A stretch of 64,000 nucleotides of DNA from Methanothermobacter sp. CaT2 (GCF_000828575.1 NZ_AP011952.1:310001-374000), one strand, 5' to 3'. Positions 7,960 to 18,182 are shown, counted from the first letter of the stretch. Program-made: numbers and translations. The notes: a model not told the origin generated them from the sequence alone.

Positions 7960-9561
7960 TTGGTTCATCTGGCCAAGTACATCGTTGTAACGGGAGGAGT
8001 TGTAAGCTCTATTGGAAAGGGAATAACAGCAGCATCAATAGGCAGGATACTCAGATCATATGGATTATCTGTGACAGCCATAAAGATAGACCCCTACCTG
8101 AACTGGGACTCAGGGACCCTCAACCCCTACCAGCACGGTGAGGTCTTTGTAACCGATGATGGAATGGAGACAGACCTTGACCTGGGCCACTATGAGAGGT
8201 TCCTGGACTCTGATCTCCCTGGTGAGGCCAACATAACAACCGGGAAGGTCTACATGTCCGTCATAAATAAGGAGCGGTCAGGGGATTACCTGGGCTCCTG
8301 TGTACAGATAATACCACACATAACCGACGAGATCAAGTCAATGATAAGGAAAATCGCTGATAAAAGCGGTGCTGAGGTGGTACTGGTGGAGGTCGGGGGT
8401 ACGGTGGGTGACATAGAGGGTCAGCCCTTCTTGGAGGCCCTCAGGCAGCTGAGGAACGAGGAGGGTCATGAGAACGTCATGTTCGTCCATGTGACCTACG
8501 TCCCATATCTGAGGGCTGCAGGGGAATTTAAGACCAAACCGACACAGCATAGTACAAAGGAGCTCAGAAGTACAGGTATAAACCCTGATATGATCATCTG
8601 CCGGAGTGAGATGCCCATAGACTCCTCACTCAAGAGGAAGATAGCCCACTTCTGTGACGTTGAGGAGGAGGCTGTTGTGAATGCCCCCGACGCATCATCA
8701 ATCTATGAGGTCCCCCTGGTACTTGACAGTGAGCGGGTGGGGGACTACATAGTCCGGAGGATAGAACTGGATGTTGATGGTGAAGCAGACCTCAGTGAAT
8801 GGGCAGGGATAGTTGAGTCACTCATGATAGATGAGCCGGTGGTTACCGTTGGAATAGTCGGCAAGTACGTGGAGCTTGAGGACTCATACATAAGTATAAG
8901 GGAAGCCCTCAAACATGCAGCGGCACACCTACGGATAAGGGTTGATATTGAGTGGATAAGTGCCGATGATGCAGTAAATGAGGAGGACCTTTCACGTCTC
9001 GACTCCATACTCATCCCTGGTGGATTTGGTGAGAGGGGAATCGCAGGAAAACTTGAGGCGGTCAGGTTCGCCCTTGAAAACAGGGTTCCCATCTTCGGCA
9101 TATGCCTGGGCATGCAGTGCATGGTCATAGAATTCGCAAGGCTCAACGGCATGGAGGGTGCCAACAGTACAGAGTTCGACCCGGAAACCCCCTACCCTGT
9201 CATAGACATGATGGAGGAGCAGAAGAGGATAAAGAACATGGGGGGTACCATGCGCCTTGGCTCCTACCAGTGCAGGATAAGGGAGGGTACACTGGCACAT
9301 GAGGCCTACGGCACCGAACTCGTGGGTGAGAGGCACAGGCACAGGTTTGAACTCAACAACGAGTTCAGGGAGGAACTGGAGAGTAAGGGTCTTATAATCT
9401 CAGGAACATCTCCGGACGACTTCCTCGTGGAGATGGTTGAGATAGAGGATCACCCATGGTTCCTCGGATGCCAGTTCCACCCAGAGTTCAGGTCAAGACC
9501 AAACAGGGCCCATCCACTCTTTGTATCCTTCCTCAGGGCCGCCCTTGAAAAAAGCCGTTAA
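7960..9561 (+). CDS. pyrG: CTP synthase
   Basis: It makes CTP from UTP, ATP and glutamine. The 533-aa protein has the synthetase P-loop region ([13 protein letters not shown]), KIDPYLN, the GETQ-region equivalent [10 protein letters not shown], and a C-terminal class I glutamine amidotransferase domain with PGGFGERG, nucleophile Cys in FGICLGMQ and catalytic His in QFHPEF. The start is awkward: GAGGAG (7954-7959) abuts TTG 7960 with no spacing. CTG 7969 is nine bases from the Shine-Dalgarno and would start at LAKYIVV, close to where other archaeal PyrG proteins begin. TTG 7960 is kept as the conventional choice. Confidence 0.95.
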   Translation: MVHLAKYIVVTGGVVSSIGKGITAASIGRILRSYGLSVTAIKIDPYLNWDSGTLNPYQHGEVFVTDDGMETDLDLGHYERFLDSDLPGEANITTGKVYMSVINKERSGDYLGSCVQIIPHITDEIKSMIRKIADKSGAEVVLVEVGGTVGDIEGQPFLEALRQLRNEEGHENVMFVHVTYVPYLRAAGEFKTKPTQHSTKELRSTGINPDMIICRSEMPIDSSLKRKIAHFCDVEEEAVVNAPDASSIYEVPLVLDSERVGDYIVRRIELDVDGEADLSEWAGIVESLMIDEPVVTVGIVGKYVELEDSYISIREALKHAAAHLRIRVDIEWISADDAVNEEDLSRLDSILIPGGFGERGIAGKLEAVRFALENRVPIFGICLGMQCMVIEFARLNGMEGANSTEFDPETPYPVIDMMEEQKRIKNMGGTMRLGSYQCRIREGTLAHEAYGTELVGERHRHRFELNNEFREELESKGLIISGTSPDDFLVEMVEIEDHPWFLGCQFHPEFRSRPNRAHPLFVSFLRAALEKSR

Positions 9562-9573
9562 TAAAGCGGCAAA

Positions 9574-9584
9574 ATCTTTTTTAT
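9574..9584 (+). terminator. T-run terminator after pyrG
   Basis: A T6 tract (ATCTTTTTTATC) lies about 15 bases after the pyrG stop, before the convergent AglB-like gene. Confidence 0.45.
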
Positions 9585-9626
9585 CTACCGCTACATCTTT
9601 AGCAGGAAAAACAGCCCAACTCCTTT

Positions 9627-11661
9627 TTATCCAGTATTCCAATCCCTGATGGGCTCCCATACCGTGACATCCCTGCTCCTCATGGCTACCCTGAAGACGC
9701 CTCCACCATCACCAAGGAGCACCAGCCTGGCGAACATGGAATCCTCATATCCACGCTCCAGGACCACGGTCCGGTTCCTGTCATAGAGTACAAATGCAAC
9801 GAGACCCCCCTGGGGGTCGCCCTCCACCTTCCTGACACCAGCATCCACGAGGTACAGTTCTGAGACCCTCAAACCATTGAATGAGATCCTCTCACCATCC
9901 CAGAGCAGACCGTCACTGGTTCTCAGGGGCCAGCCCTGAACTATACTCCCTGTGGAGTACACCGGCTTCCTGGTTTTTCCTGTGAAGTTCCAGTTACCAT
10001 AATAGAGTATCCAGTACCCCTTATCAATGAGCCGGTCACAGGTCACAAGGACGTAGCCGGATCTCCTGCTGAGGGTTGAGGCAACTCTCCCTGAAGCAAC
10101 AGGGTCAAGTCCCCTATCCTGCAGGTACTCTGCCCTTGAGGACCCATCAACAGCCAGCACATCCCCCAGAATGACTGCAGAGCCAGCCGGGTCCCCGGTG
10201 GCGTTCAGTACCTCAAGGTAGGCTTCATCACCTGAGGATGCCAGCATGGATAGTATCTCATCTGCCAGGTGGGGGTCCGTCGTTGCAAGGGCCCGGTCCT
10301 GCCAGTACTCCCTGTAAACTCCAGGGATACGGGGGTCAAGGGGGTATCCAGGCCCCCTCTTCGCCGCAGTTTCAATGTAGGCCAGTCTGCCATCGAAGTT
10401 CACCGGCCTGTTGGCCATGAATGCAAAGAAGTGTCCGTGGACCCAGTTAGAGATCACCACAGTATCAGGCGGGGTTTTGGCTCTTATGTAGTCTGCAGCA
10501 TCCAGAAGGCTGTCATCCACCCGGGGGTGGAGGGCGCTGTACTGACCCGTACAGATGATGATGGATGGAAGGACCACCATGATGGCGACTGCAACCTGAA
10601 GCTTCCTCCTGAAACCGGGGGATACCCTGGAGGCGGTCCCCAGATCTGCAAGGAATAGCGCGGAGGTTATGAGAAGGGGTGCAGTGAGGAGCTCAGAGAA
10701 CCTTATACCCCAGAGTAGTGAGGCGGCACCTGTGAGGGTCCAGAGGATGATTACCGGGAGCACCATGCTATCCCTCCAGTCACGGAAGAGAGGCCTGAAA
10801 CCAGCCAGACCCGCCAGGAGGAGGCCGGGTCCAAGGGCCATCAGCACGTCATCAAAACCTGGCCGCTGGAGCTCTGTTATGTTTGCATAGGGGTCAGGGA
10901 ATGGATCTGCTCTGGCAAGGGGTATCTTCATCAGCCCCACCGGGATGGATGGAATGGCCCGCGGATCCATCAGCACAATGAGAAGCGTGGAGGTGATGAG
11001 GAATATGAGGGGTTCTCTTCTACGATACAGGAGCGAGTGGACTATCACCGACAGGGTCATAATCGAGTAGATGAGCTGCCACCCATTCCAGGCTGCGGCG
11101 AAGACAGCCATGAGGGCCCCCGAGAGTACGGCCATCCTCCAGTCACCATCCCTGAGAGAAAGGTGGAGTGTTAAGAGGATGGCAAGGGGGAGGACGAGGT
11201 TGAACATGTCGGTGTCATAGAAACCAGGGACGGTCCTCATGAAGTAGAAGGGGGCTGCAGTGGCAAGGAGGCCTGCTGTGGTGGCTGATACGTCATCACA
11301 GTCAAGGGACCTTGCAACTGCAAAGACAGCGACCCCTGCGAGGGGTGCAATGATGGCTGGAAGCCAGAATGCGGTGTCGGTGAGACCTGGAAGTAACCAG
11401 GTGAATAGCAGGTAAAGGGTGACGGTGAGGTGGGGGAGCAGAGGGGGGGTAATCGAGGGGGACCCCGGGAGGGTAATAGGAGTACCTGTCCCACCCGCCC
11501 TCTGAGAGTTCACCCTCATTTAAGAGGTTGCTGGCGAGCCTGAGGTTGTAGTAGGAGTCCATATCATACATGAGGGGCTGGGAGTGGGCCTCGCTGTATA
11601 TTCCAGCCACAGTCACCGTGCCTGCTCTCAGGGCGAAACCTGAAGCGAATATTATGAGCAT
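9627..11661 (-). pseudogene. aglB: AglB/STT3-type oligosaccharyltransferase split by a one-base frameshift
   Basis: STT3/AglB transfers lipid-linked glycans to Asn in N-x-S/T sequons on the outer face of the membrane. The N-terminus is read from ATG 11661: a first TM helix, the first acidic motif (DMDSYYNLRLASNLL) and the loop reaching SYYPPGVPLDYPP. It then leaves frame at a C7 tract (11443-11449 on the + strand as G7). With six C the frame would continue DYPPLLPHLTVTLY, the usual STT3 sequence. The remaining 600-odd residues are intact: second acidic motif GFYDTDMFN, TEL loop, about a dozen TM helices, and SNWVHGHFF as a variant of the WWDYGHW motif. If annotated from the downstream frame alone it starts at 11519. 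It may be a sequencing error, a phase-variable tract or a true pseudogene. Confidence 0.75.
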
Positions 11662-12033
11662 CAGTAAAACAGCCCTCCTGTCTGCGCCAGCAATCCATTC
11701 CCTGATACTGAAGGACAGATAATCACATCCTTACCTTCCCTTTACCATAGATCTCTGGTCCCGGGTTAATATGCTTTATTGCCTTTACTCATATCAGTGC
11801 TGCAGTGTTCTGTGAGCATAGATTTTTGGTTAAATGCTGCATATTTCGGTGTCCCTGTATCATGGATTTATCTGTCAGTCTGCAGCCCGGAGTGTGTCCC
11901 CTCTGATACGGGGATTGCCGGTGCTGCACCCGGAGAAATCAACCACAAAAACTTAAATAGAGATCACTGAGAATTAATTAATAAATCATGATTTTCTGTA
12001 ATATCCATCTCTAAGCTTCAAGGAGTGATATTA
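11662..12033. other. Intergenic region between divergent aglB-like and prepilin peptidase genes
   Basis: A TATA-like ACTTAAATAG (about 11951-11960) could serve the prepilin peptidase gene with a leader near 50 nt. A TTAATATG-type element near 11768-11775 could serve the aglB-like gene on the other strand. No further gene is supported. Confidence 0.45.
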
Positions 12034-13182
12034 ATGGTCATAGAGTTACTCTCGGTATTCATAGCACTTCTGGCCTGTTTCTATGCTTCATACAGTGATA
12101 TAAAAAGGGGTATAATACCCAACCGTCTGACATTTCCTGTTATCGGGCTCGGTCTTCTCCTGAATGGTGCGAGGGCCCTCATGGAATCGGATCCCTGGAT
12201 ATTCATTTACACAGCCATCTTCACAGCCGGGATATTCGCCCTGGGATACATCCTCTGGAGGATGGGGGCCTGGGCAGGTGGTGATGTGAAGCTCTTCACA
12301 GCGGTAACCTCCCTGCTACCATTCCAGCCGTCACTGGTAAGCTACAGCTTCCTAGGAACAGCCTTCCCTGTCACAGCATCCTACCCCTTTCCACTCACGG
12401 TCATAATAAACAGTATACTGGCGCTCCTCCCCTTCCTCCTGGTCTATGTGTTCTTCATCATCTACACATCCCGGAGGCACCTCATGGATGAGTTCATGGA
12501 GCCCCTGCGTCAGTACAGGACCAGCATGGTCTTGGCCCTGGTTATAACATCCGCCGTTACCCTGACATTCATCATAACAGACTTCCTCCCCTTCCAGATC
12601 ATAGTACTTTCCCTGATCCTTGTCTACCTCCTCACCATGGTCATATCACGCCTACCGCCAAGGGTTAAGGCGGTTATAGTATCGGTGATCATAGTCTACT
12701 CGCTCTACACGAACTTTGAGCTGACCGTGAGTGGAGTTGTAATTCTCTGGGTCTCCATAACGGTTATACAGCTCATAAGGAAGCTCCTCACATCCATCAC
12801 GAGGGAGGCCCTCCAGGACACCATGGGGGTGGATGAACTGAAGGAGGGCATGATACTTGCAAGCACCCTCTACAGGAAGGGTGATGAATACTACTTCGAT
12901 GACAGTTCACTCCTGGACAGGTTCCGGACAGCTGCGAGGACCGGTGATGTATCTGCACTGACCTACAGGGGTGAACCTGTGGTATCTGCCATGGCGGCCG
13001 GTCTCCGGGAGGAGGAGATTGAGACCCTCAGGGACCTTGTATCCAGGGGCAGGATAAAGGATGAGTTCCGGATAAGACGCGGCATGCCCTTTGCCCCTGC
13101 AATCTTCATAGGGCTTCTGGTTTCACTCCTCATAGGGGACCTTGCAATGATACTCTTCAGGTTATTTGACATCATATTCTAG
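12034..13182 (+). CDS. eppA: Archaeal type IV prepilin (class III signal) peptidase
   Basis: This 382-aa multi-spanning membrane protein belongs to the A24 aspartic prepilin peptidases (EppA/FlaK type), which cut class III signal peptides before the hydrophobic segment. Both catalytic aspartates are visible: Asp22 in YASYSDIKRG and Asp84 in the GxGD-like WAGGDVKLF motif. About six N-terminal helices are followed by a cytosolic segment (about 250-345) and a final TM helix, larger than the FlaK core and similar to EppA. AGGAGTGAT (12021-12029) stands 4 nt before ATG 12034. The following 6 kb encode its probable substrates. Confidence 0.88.
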   Translation: MVIELLSVFIALLACFYASYSDIKRGIIPNRLTFPVIGLGLLLNGARALMESDPWIFIYTAIFTAGIFALGYILWRMGAWAGGDVKLFTAVTSLLPFQPSLVSYSFLGTAFPVTASYPFPLTVIINSILALLPFLLVYVFFIIYTSRRHLMDEFMEPLRQYRTSMVLALVITSAVTLTFIITDFLPFQIIVLSLILVYLLTMVISRLPPRVKAVIVSVIIVYSLYTNFELTVSGVVILWVSITVIQLIRKLLTSITREALQDTMGVDELKEGMILASTLYRKGDEYYFDDSSLLDRFRTAARTGDVSALTYRGEPVVSAMAAGLREEEIETLRDLVSRGRIKDEFRIRRGMPFAPAIFIGLLVSLLIGDLAMILFRLFDIIF

Positions 13183-13265
13183 TTCAGTTGGTGAGGGTTA
13201 CCGGTCTGGTGAGCCAGATAATGGTAACGGGGTGGGCACTGCCATGATCTCCCCGGATCTTCACC

Positions 13266-13275
13266 AAATATATAA
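13266..13275 (+). promoter_or_regulatory. TATA box of the prepilin gene at 13323
   Basis: AAATATATAA matches the archaeal TATA consensus. It predicts a start near 13297 and a short leader carrying the AGGTGAT Shine-Dalgarno (13312-13318). Confidence 0.6.
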
Positions 13276-13322
13276 GTGTAGCCCTACAGAATCTAATACA
13301 GAGATGTTTAAAGGTGATCTAT

Positions 13323-13754
13323 ATGGATAGCAGGGGACAGGTCTCCCTGGAGTACCTTCTGCTGATACTCGTGGTCCTCCTCATCCTTGGAGGAGTAACG
13401 ATACCCCTCATAGGAAGTTCAATTGAGGCAAGCACTGATGTTTCAAGGGCATCAGATGCCAAGGTGGCTGTTCAGACCATTGCAAATGCGGCTGACATAG
13501 TATACGCCAACGGGCCGGGTGCAAAGAGGACGGTGAGCTTCTACATACCGGTTGATGGAGTCCTCATCACCGGCAATAACAGCGTCATATTCACAGTCAC
13601 CTACACCAACGGCACGGTATCAAATATAACTGCACCGACACAGTACAACGTGACATCACAGTCCGTGGAGGTGCAGAGGGGATGGTACACAGCTGTGATA
13701 TACTGGCCACTGGATTCAAACAACGTTGTTGTAACGAATGTGACAAGGAAGTAG
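13323..13754 (+). CDS. Class III signal peptide prepilin
   Basis: The 143-aa product begins MDSRG followed by QVSLEYLLL, the archaeal class III signal QxSxExxxL with cleavage predicted after Gly5. A single hydrophobic helix (about 8-30) would pack the filament core, and the rest is a Thr/Asn/Val-rich beta domain with several N-x-S/T sequons (NNS, NGT, NIT, NVT). I infer a pilin or pseudopilin matured by the peptidase encoded just upstream. ATG 13323 is preferred over the in-frame GTG at 13314, which lies in the Shine-Dalgarno and would lengthen the leader. Confidence 0.85.
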   Translation: MDSRGQVSLEYLLLILVVLLILGGVTIPLIGSSIEASTDVSRASDAKVAVQTIANAADIVYANGPGAKRTVSFYIPVDGVLITGNNSVIFTVTYTNGTVSNITAPTQYNVTSQSVEVQRGWYTAVIYWPLDSNNVVVTNVTRK

Positions 13755-13762
13755 GTGATTGA

Positions 13763-14662
13763 ATGGATTTCTTCTCAAGACTCGGCAGTGCAGTGATAGC
13801 TCTATTTAACATCATGGGAACCGTCATATTTGAACTGGTAAGGCTCCCCGGGAGGATGAGGAGGGCTGCCTCAGGTCTGCGGGAGGGACTCTCCAGGGTC
13901 GAGGTGGATGAAATACGGGATAAAATTCATGACAAAACAAGGACGATAGGGGAGCGAATACCGGTGCAGCGTGATGAGGAGGTCAGGGAGATCCTTGAGG
14001 AGGCACGGAACCATGACATCAGGATACCTGAGGACGATGCACCCATAATAATCAGGACCCCGCAATTTGACCCGGCAGAGAAGGAGAATGCTGTCCTCAA
14101 ACTCCAGATTGCAGCCTCACTCTTCATCATAATATCCATAGTCTATGTCTTCAACTTCATATCCATCCTTGTGTTCCTTCCGGCTGCCCTTCTGCTCCTA
14201 GCTCTCCTCCTTTACATACTCTACAGACAGATAAGGGTAATGTACCCCGGGGACTTTGAGGCCTACAGGGACTTCTTCCTCATGTACGTGGCTGTGGGTG
14301 TGGTTATAATCCTTGTCTCAGGCAACTCGGCCCTGACAATGGCGTTTCCATTCGTATTCTTCCCTGCCCTCACAACGCTCCTCTTCGCGGTGATCGCGGT
14401 TGCAGCGGTCTTCCTGATATTCAGGGTGAGGTATGTGCGTGACTACACCTTCGGTGAGGTTATAGAGGTGGGTGAGAACACCTCCTATGTACGTGTTGAC
14501 TATGATATAAGGAGCAACGTCAAACCCGATGTTTACATAGTTGAGAATAATGGCTTCCATGTTGATGTCCATGATACTGTGAAGCTTGCAGTTGAGGGCT
14601 CGGTCATGAGCATGAGGGGTAACAGGCCGGTGAGGATAATAGGAGTGGAAGGCCTCCGCTGA
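13763..14662 (+). CDS. Membrane protein of unknown function (DUF2101-like) in the prepilin cluster
   Basis: The 299-aa protein has an N-terminal amphipathic/charged region (1-110), then about four TM helices (roughly 110-220) and a soluble C-terminal domain of about 75 residues (from RYVRDYTFGEVIEVG) that looks like a small beta barrel. It resembles archaeal membrane proteins grouped as DUF2101; that assignment is from memory. It starts 8 nt after the prepilin stop with GTGAT upstream, so it is probably cotranscribed and could be an assembly or anchoring factor. Function is not established. Confidence 0.65.
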   Translation: MDFFSRLGSAVIALFNIMGTVIFELVRLPGRMRRAASGLREGLSRVEVDEIRDKIHDKTRTIGERIPVQRDEEVREILEEARNHDIRIPEDDAPIIIRTPQFDPAEKENAVLKLQIAASLFIIISIVYVFNFISILVFLPAALLLLALLLYILYRQIRVMYPGDFEAYRDFFLMYVAVGVVIILVSGNSALTMAFPFVFFPALTTLLFAVIAVAAVFLIFRVRYVRDYTFGEVIEVGENTSYVRVDYDIRSNVKPDVYIVENNGFHVDVHDTVKLAVEGSVMSMRGNRPVRIIGVEGLR

Positions 14663-14675
14663 TTAATAACCCTTA

Positions 14676-14719
14676 ATTTTTCAGATTCTATGCGGAACCT
14701 TAATGTTGCACTGAAAAAT
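14676..14719. terminator. Bidirectional terminator between convergent prepilin-cluster genes
   Basis: ATTTTTCAG (14676-14684) and CTGAAAAAT (14711-14719) form a perfect 9-bp inverted repeat with a 26-nt loop. Each strand therefore presents a T5 run just after a stop codon. Confidence 0.5.
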
Positions 14720-14738
14720 CAAATATCAGGGATATCGC

Positions 14739-15122
14739 CTATATCTGGACCGTGTATGTCCTGTCCCCAAGTCTGACGGTGGTGCTGTTAACCGGTTTCA
14801 CACCGCTGACGGTGAGGAGTGACTCCACAGTCCTGTTGATGACCAGGGCACGGTACTCAGGGGGAACCGGCCTTTCAAAGGAGATGCTTATCACCCTGTT
14901 GCTCCCGCCGGTGATCTTTATGCCGGTGACCCTCATGGGTTTCATCGATACATTCGTATAGGACATCTCAGATATGGCGCCGGTCGCGCCCTCCCTGGCA
15001 GCGGTTGCGATGCTGTTTTCCTGTGACTGGGGGCCTGCGATTGATGAGAAAACAAGTACAATTACCACTATGAATGAAACGATCAAAAGAAACTCGGCTG
15101 ATATCTGTCCCCTGAAGTCCAT
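14739..15122 (-). CDS. Class III signal peptide prepilin, opposite strand
   Basis: The 127-aa product starts MDFRG followed by QISAEFLL, again the QxSxExxL class III signal with cleavage after Gly5. A hydrophobic helix spans about residues 8-28, followed by a beta-rich domain with sequons (NVS, NRT, NST). The frame is open 18 codons further upstream, but the signal motif and GAGGG upstream of ATG 15122 fix the start. It lies on the strand opposite to the rest of the cluster, transcribed away from the next gene. Confidence 0.83.
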   Translation of the reverse strand: MDFRGQISAEFLLIVSFIVVIVLVFSSIAGPQSQENSIATAAREGATGAISEMSYTNVSMKPMRVTGIKITGGSNRVISISFERPVPPEYRALVINRTVESLLTVSGVKPVNSTTVRLGDRTYTVQI

Positions 15123-15207
15123 AATACATCCCTCACGTTGATATATGGATAAATATATAATAATAGTTACTGTCATAGATTATGTTATAAAATGGAAGGG
15201 GATAAGA

Positions 15208-16092
15208 TTGAGGGATTTACTGTCTGATAGAAGGGGATTCGCATTTTCACTTGATGTACTCCTGGCCATAATACCATTAACCATACTGCTCGGTATGCTG
15301 GCAGCTGACATGGACAACATCATGTATCTCACCCAGAGCACCGTCTATCAGAGCTCCCTTGACCGTCAGGCATCTGATGTAGCCGACGCCCTGGTGGAAT
15401 CATCCGGGACCCCACCTGACTGGGAACAGAAGGGAAACCCTGATAGCATAGGACTTGCAAGGTACGACCCGGTCAGAAAAATTCCCCAGAAGAACTACCT
15501 CTCCCCTGCCAAGATCGCAGGGATTAACACAACGAATATGGGGGAACTGGTGGGTCCCGAGTATGGATACTACATCAACATAAGCACCACCGAGGGCCTC
15601 ACAGTGAGGACCCTGGGGACACTCAACACCAGCGCCCCTGACATTGCAAGGGTTGAACGCTACGTCCTCACAACAAAGGTGGAGCGTGTTGGTTCACTGG
15701 AGGGCCTCATAAGGGACGCCGGGCAGCCAAGGACATACACAACCAACTTCCCCACCAATGATGCCTATCTGAGGATATATGACTACTGGGTCCTTGTTAT
15801 AAACAGGGGGTACGATTCTGCCTTCGTGGATGTTAACAACAACCGTGTCGTGCCACCAAATGAGATAAACAGGCATATAACCGAGATAAAGAAGCAGATA
15901 AATGAGACCTACCTCTACAATTACACAGAGTTCAGGGACAACATACTGAGTGTCAGGACCCAGAGTAACCCCGGGGCTTCCATGGATGTATACATCCTTG
16001 CAGCGCCGAAGGGGACACCCCCAGGGCAGATAACACTGGACAATGTGAGGGTAAGACCCGCAAGGTTCGTCCTGTATCTCTGGTTAAAGTGA
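15208..16092 (+). CDS. Surface protein with prepilin-like N-terminus (GFAFSLDVLLA)
   Basis: Starting at TTG 15208, preceded by GGAAGGGGAT, the 294-aa product reads MRDLLSDRRG then FAFSLDVLLAIIPL, a short positive leader directly before a hydrophobic helix. That is prepilin-like, but the acidic residue is at +6 rather than the canonical +5. The extracellular part has sequons (NTT, NIS, NTS, NET, NYT) and no fold I recognise. The frame is open back to 15145, which would add a Lys/Ile-rich stretch and lacks a Shine-Dalgarno. It heads a run of four similar genes. I infer a pilus-like or adhesin subunit. Confidence 0.65.
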   Translation: MRDLLSDRRGFAFSLDVLLAIIPLTILLGMLAADMDNIMYLTQSTVYQSSLDRQASDVADALVESSGTPPDWEQKGNPDSIGLARYDPVRKIPQKNYLSPAKIAGINTTNMGELVGPEYGYYINISTTEGLTVRTLGTLNTSAPDIARVERYVLTTKVERVGSLEGLIRDAGQPRTYTTNFPTNDAYLRIYDYWVLVINRGYDSAFVDVNNNRVVPPNEINRHITEIKKQINETYLYNYTEFRDNILSVRTQSNPGASMDVYILAAPKGTPPGQITLDNVRVRPARFVLYLWLK

Positions 16093-16107
16093 TTGAAAGG
16101 TGATGAA

Positions 16108-18180
16108 ATGATCCGTGGTTTCAATGATGATGAGGGTGGATTCATATTCACAACGGACGCAGTACTGGCACTCATAGTTGTATTCATATTCACAGCGTCA
16201 ATCGTAACCTACTTCGCCCTGCCCAGTTACATGGGGGCTGACCACCAGCACCTTGAGGCCCTCGCAGCGGATGCACTGGATATTATGAGGCAGGACGGGA
16301 CCCTCTACTCTGCAGCCGCCATGTACTCACGCAACAACACCGCGGGGGCAGAGAACCTCATAGAGTCCGAGTTACAGTCCCTGCTACCTCCAGGGGTTGG
16401 TTATGAGTTCAAGATGGGGCCATATCCGACCCTGAGGAACGATAGCGGCATACTCGTCTCAAGGGACACTGCATCAAGGGCCATCGTTATTTCAGGACCT
16501 GAGGAGGGCTGGCTCGGACGCGCATGGTACAAGATGGAGGAGGTCACCCTCGAGGACCAGGAGATAAACTCAACAACAACGGTCTGGAACTTCCATAACT
16601 GGCTTAGTAACTACTGGAGCAGTCTCTATTATAGACCATACTGGGGTTACCAGACAGCCCCCAGAAACATCAGCTTCTCTGTCCCATCAACCAGTATCAA
16701 CTGGGGAAGGTTTCTCCTGGGGTCCTGCAACCGGCGGAACCGGTCATCCTACGGGGCGAATGTTGTTATAAACAATGTGCCGCATATCGTGAGAAACGAC
16801 AGTTTCACCTTCCTCAACCTCCGTCCCGGGACCACGAGGGAGCTCATGTACAACTATCAGGGTAACATCACATCCCTCACCGGCGGAAGCAACAACTTCT
16901 ATGTCCAGTTCACAAACATGACCACAACAGGGAGCAGCGACTATGACCTTCCCTGGTTCTCAATAATAGCCAACTACACAACCACCATAAAGGTCCCGAA
17001 GGGTATCATCACCCGGACCTTCCAGTTCAATGATGCTGCGGGACTGGCGGTGCCAAGCCTCACAAGGTTAGATACGAATGGGACCCTAGGTTACGGACGT
17101 ATATATGACCTGAACACGGGCACAGTCACCAGCCTCAACACCAGGAGGGTAATAACCTGGAACAGCATGGTCAGACAGAATCATGCCTACTCAGACGGTC
17201 TCCCCTTTGTAATTGATAGCGTTAATGGTTGGACTGCTGATGGTTCCGCGGTGAGCGTCACCCAGGACATACCGATACCTCCCGGTTCAAGGATACTTGA
17301 CGCCTACACCGTCGTGAACCCATACGGTGGTGTTGACGATGCCCTGGTGGAGGTCTGGAACGGCACAGCATGGAATGTGGCCTTCTGTTCATTTGATTAC
17401 GGAGGCGTGGATTACAGTACAGTCAGTGACGGATACGGTAACGTGCCGGGGATAGTCTACATCAGGGACTACCTCCGGGCTGGCCAGACAAACAGGGTCC
17501 GCGTCACAATATGGGACAACGTTCCGGGACAGGACTACGACCTCGTGGGTCTTGTTGACTCCTACTCCACGGTATCATACACATCACTCCCGATCCAGTG
17601 GCACAACTATCCCTTCAACAGTTACCAGAACTCAACAAATGTATCAGCACCTGTTAGACAGTTCACCATAGGATCAGACGCCAAGAAGGTCCTCCTCTTT
17701 GTTGGGGCAGGCCTGGATACTAAGTCGATTAAGGTTGAGGTTAAAAACTCAACCAGTGCCTGGACCCAGCTCTACAGCGGGCCGGTGCCATTCTCCCTGG
17801 ATATCGGGGCCATCGATGTGGCCGGGAGCAGGATATTCACGACAGGCGGAAACCCCGGCAACTACAGCACAAGGCCCGGCACATACAATATCCGTGTAAC
17901 CATAAACTCAGGTGCTGGATGGGAGTCAGGGGACTCCAACGCCGAGATATACTCCGGTACACGGGTGGCCGTGATCTACCCGAAATTCCTGGCCAACATG
18001 TGGGCCACAGAATACGCCAATGATGCATACACGGCCCAGGCCCTTGCCAGGCAGGAGCTCATAGCCATGCTCCAGGCATCAGGTTACAGCATTGACCCCT
18101 CACTGATAAGGACAGAGGCACTCTACACCGGGGATATACCGAACTCCCTGCCGGTTAGATTAACACTATGGAGGGATTGA
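16108..18180 (+). CDS. Large (690 aa) glycosylation-rich surface protein with prepilin-like N-terminus
   Basis: The product begins MIRGFNDDEGG then FIFTTDAVLALIVV: a short acidic leader, Gly-Gly, and one hydrophobic helix, as in the neighbouring gene. The rest is extracellular and beta-rich; I count about 15 N-x-S/T sequons and many Tyr, Trp and Thr. The C-terminal third (about 525-690) contains strands such as KVLLFVGAG and RVAVIYPKF. AAAGGTGATG just before ATG 16108 sets the start; an in-frame TTG at 16093 is unlikely. It follows the previous gene by 15 nt and overlaps the frame of the next, indicating an operon. I infer a large pilus-tip or adhesin-like protein; no enzymatic motif is seen. 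Confidence 0.65.
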   Translation: MIRGFNDDEGGFIFTTDAVLALIVVFIFTASIVTYFALPSYMGADHQHLEALAADALDIMRQDGTLYSAAAMYSRNNTAGAENLIESELQSLLPPGVGYEFKMGPYPTLRNDSGILVSRDTASRAIVISGPEEGWLGRAWYKMEEVTLEDQEINSTTTVWNFHNWLSNYWSSLYYRPYWGYQTAPRNISFSVPSTSINWGRFLLGSCNRRNRSSYGANVVINNVPHIVRNDSFTFLNLRPGTTRELMYNYQGNITSLTGGSNNFYVQFTNMTTTGSSDYDLPWFSIIANYTTTIKVPKGIITRTFQFNDAAGLAVPSLTRLDTNGTLGYGRIYDLNTGTVTSLNTRRVITWNSMVRQNHAYSDGLPFVIDSVNGWTADGSAVSVTQDIPIPPGSRILDAYTVVNPYGGVDDALVEVWNGTAWNVAFCSFDYGGVDYSTVSDGYGNVPGIVYIRDYLRAGQTNRVRVTIWDNVPGQDYDLVGLVDSYSTVSYTSLPIQWHNYPFNSYQNSTNVSAPVRQFTIGSDAKKVLLFVGAGLDTKSIKVEVKNSTSAWTQLYSGPVPFSLDIGAIDVAGSRIFTTGGNPGNYSTRPGTYNIRVTINSGAGWESGDSNAEIYSGTRVAVIYPKFLANMWATEYANDAYTAQALARQELIAMLQASGYSIDPSLIRTEALYTGDIPNSLPVRLTLWRD

Positions 18181-18182
18181 TT

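Noticed and set aside
11779-11970. 63-codon plus-strand ORF between the aglB-like and prepilin peptidase genes
   Set aside because: No Shine-Dalgarno, ends in the promoter region of the next gene, and composition is not coding-like.
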